Shown piece after piece: positions 63,817-64,000 of a DNA stretch of 64,000 nt. A program made the translations under genes and the position numbers. The stretch comes from Zhihengliuella sp. ISTPL4 (GTDB lineage Bacteria; Actinomycetota; Actinomycetes; Actinomycetales; Microbacteriaceae), in NCBI RefSeq assembly GCF_002848265.1, contig NZ_CP025422.1, positions 2,572,727 to 2,636,726 of the forward strand, written 5' to 3'. The number at the start of each line of letters is the position of its first letter. Positions within the stretch are counted from its first letter, which is position 1. The notes beneath the pieces are model-generated. The model saw only the letters and a program-made list of their open reading frames with translations, was not told the DNA's origin and ran no database searches.

Positions 63817-64000
63817 GTGTTTCACGTGAAACAGTCCGAGAAGGCATCGTCCAACGAATCGTTCGGGATGGATACCCCCCTCGCGCGAGAAATCGCGGAT
63901 CTCTCCGTTCGACGCCGCGCGCTGGAAGCGGTGTCCGTCGAATTCAGCGGAGAGACCCGCATCCTCACGGTGTCGAATCAGAAGGGCGGCGTGGGGAAGA
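63817..64000 (+). CDS. parA: chromosome-partitioning ATPase ParA (5' part)
   Basis: Partial gene running off the right edge. Visible residues include LTVSNQKGGVGK, the deviant Walker A of ParA ATPases, at about residue 50-61. ParA forms DNA-bound gradients that move ParB-parS complexes. The start is GTG at 63817, 3 nt after AAAGGAG (63807-63813); GTG at 63826 is possible but 12 nt away. The ~50 residues before the Walker motif are longer than in many ParA proteins. parB is expected just outside the window. Confidence 0.94.
   Translation, partial: MFHVKQSEKASSNESFGMDTPLAREIADLSVRRRALEAVSVEFSGETRILTVSNQKGGVGK
63818..63833. promoter_or_regulatory. parS site 7, overlapping the parA start
   Basis: TGTTTCACGTGAAACA is a perfect 16-bp parS palindrome. 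It covers the first codons of parA, so ParB bound here could repress parAB expression. It is the only site in the window with the full 16-bp symmetry. Confidence 0.95.

Overview
This window is the replication-origin neighbourhood of a high-GC actinobacterial chromosome, most probably a Microbacteriaceae member close to Microbacterium. Four things point there. The oriC block (dnaA, dnaN, recF, dciA-like, gyrB, gyrA; then rpmH, rnpA, yidD, yidC, khpB, rsmG, parA) is in the classical order. The actinobacterial fhaA-fhaB-pstP-rodA-pbpA-pknA-pknB signalling and cell-wall operon is present, as are crgA and ppiA. The actinobacterial mismatch-repair nuclease NucS is encoded. Several genes carry a TAnnnT box about 7 nt before the start codon, the arrangement of leaderless actinobacterial mRNAs. 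The genus is inferred from gene content and style; no search was run.

Layout. 1-5138 (minus): Mrp Na+/H+ antiporter operon, with mrpA carrying a fused mrpB domain, then mrpC, mrpD and the first codons of mrpE. 5260-19185: metabolic and accessory genes, including a polytopic membrane protein, a divergent LacI regulator/MFS pair with a perfect operator, a NarL-type two-component system, a GAP-family membrane protein, nucS, a HAD phosphatase, a cold-shock protein, a shikimate-dehydrogenase paralogue, an acetyltransferase broken by a stop codon, a CYP152-like P450 and a zinc alcohol dehydrogenase. 19256-24281: a small HTH gene coupled to a ClpN-SRPBCC fusion, small hypothetical genes, a MarR-SDR pair and a ChaA-like cation antiporter. 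24303-28308: a five-gene minus-strand cassette bounded by two strong hairpins and next to tRNA-Leu. It has a peptidoglycan-binding adaptor, an ABC ATPase, a MacB/FtsX permease, a small secreted two-cysteine protein and a lipoprotein.

28349-43182: tRNA-Leu, the FHA/phosphatase/RodA/PBP/kinase operon (plus), then a glutamine amidotransferase, a 51-residue membrane protein and a class-E-like sortase (minus), crgA, a zinc-finger rhomboid protease, ppiA and small genes. 43233-47547: an M24 peptidase, tRNA-Ala and tRNA-Ile, and a sensor kinase/response regulator/DUF4097 operon. 47711-57727 (minus): DUF3566, gyrA, gyrB, dciA-like, recF, dnaN, oriC, dnaA. 58743-64000 (plus): rpmH to parA, with about 2 kb between rsmG and parA that holds seven parS sites and no convincing gene.

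The core genes coordinate replication start, chromosome segregation and septal/lateral wall growth under Ser/Thr phosphorylation. Most worth following up are the secreted-peptide/ABC cassette, the parS-studded interval, a second DnaA-box cluster 17 kb from oriC, the ClpN-SRPBCC regulator pair with its repeated operator, and a repeat element inserted in frame in a sensor kinase.
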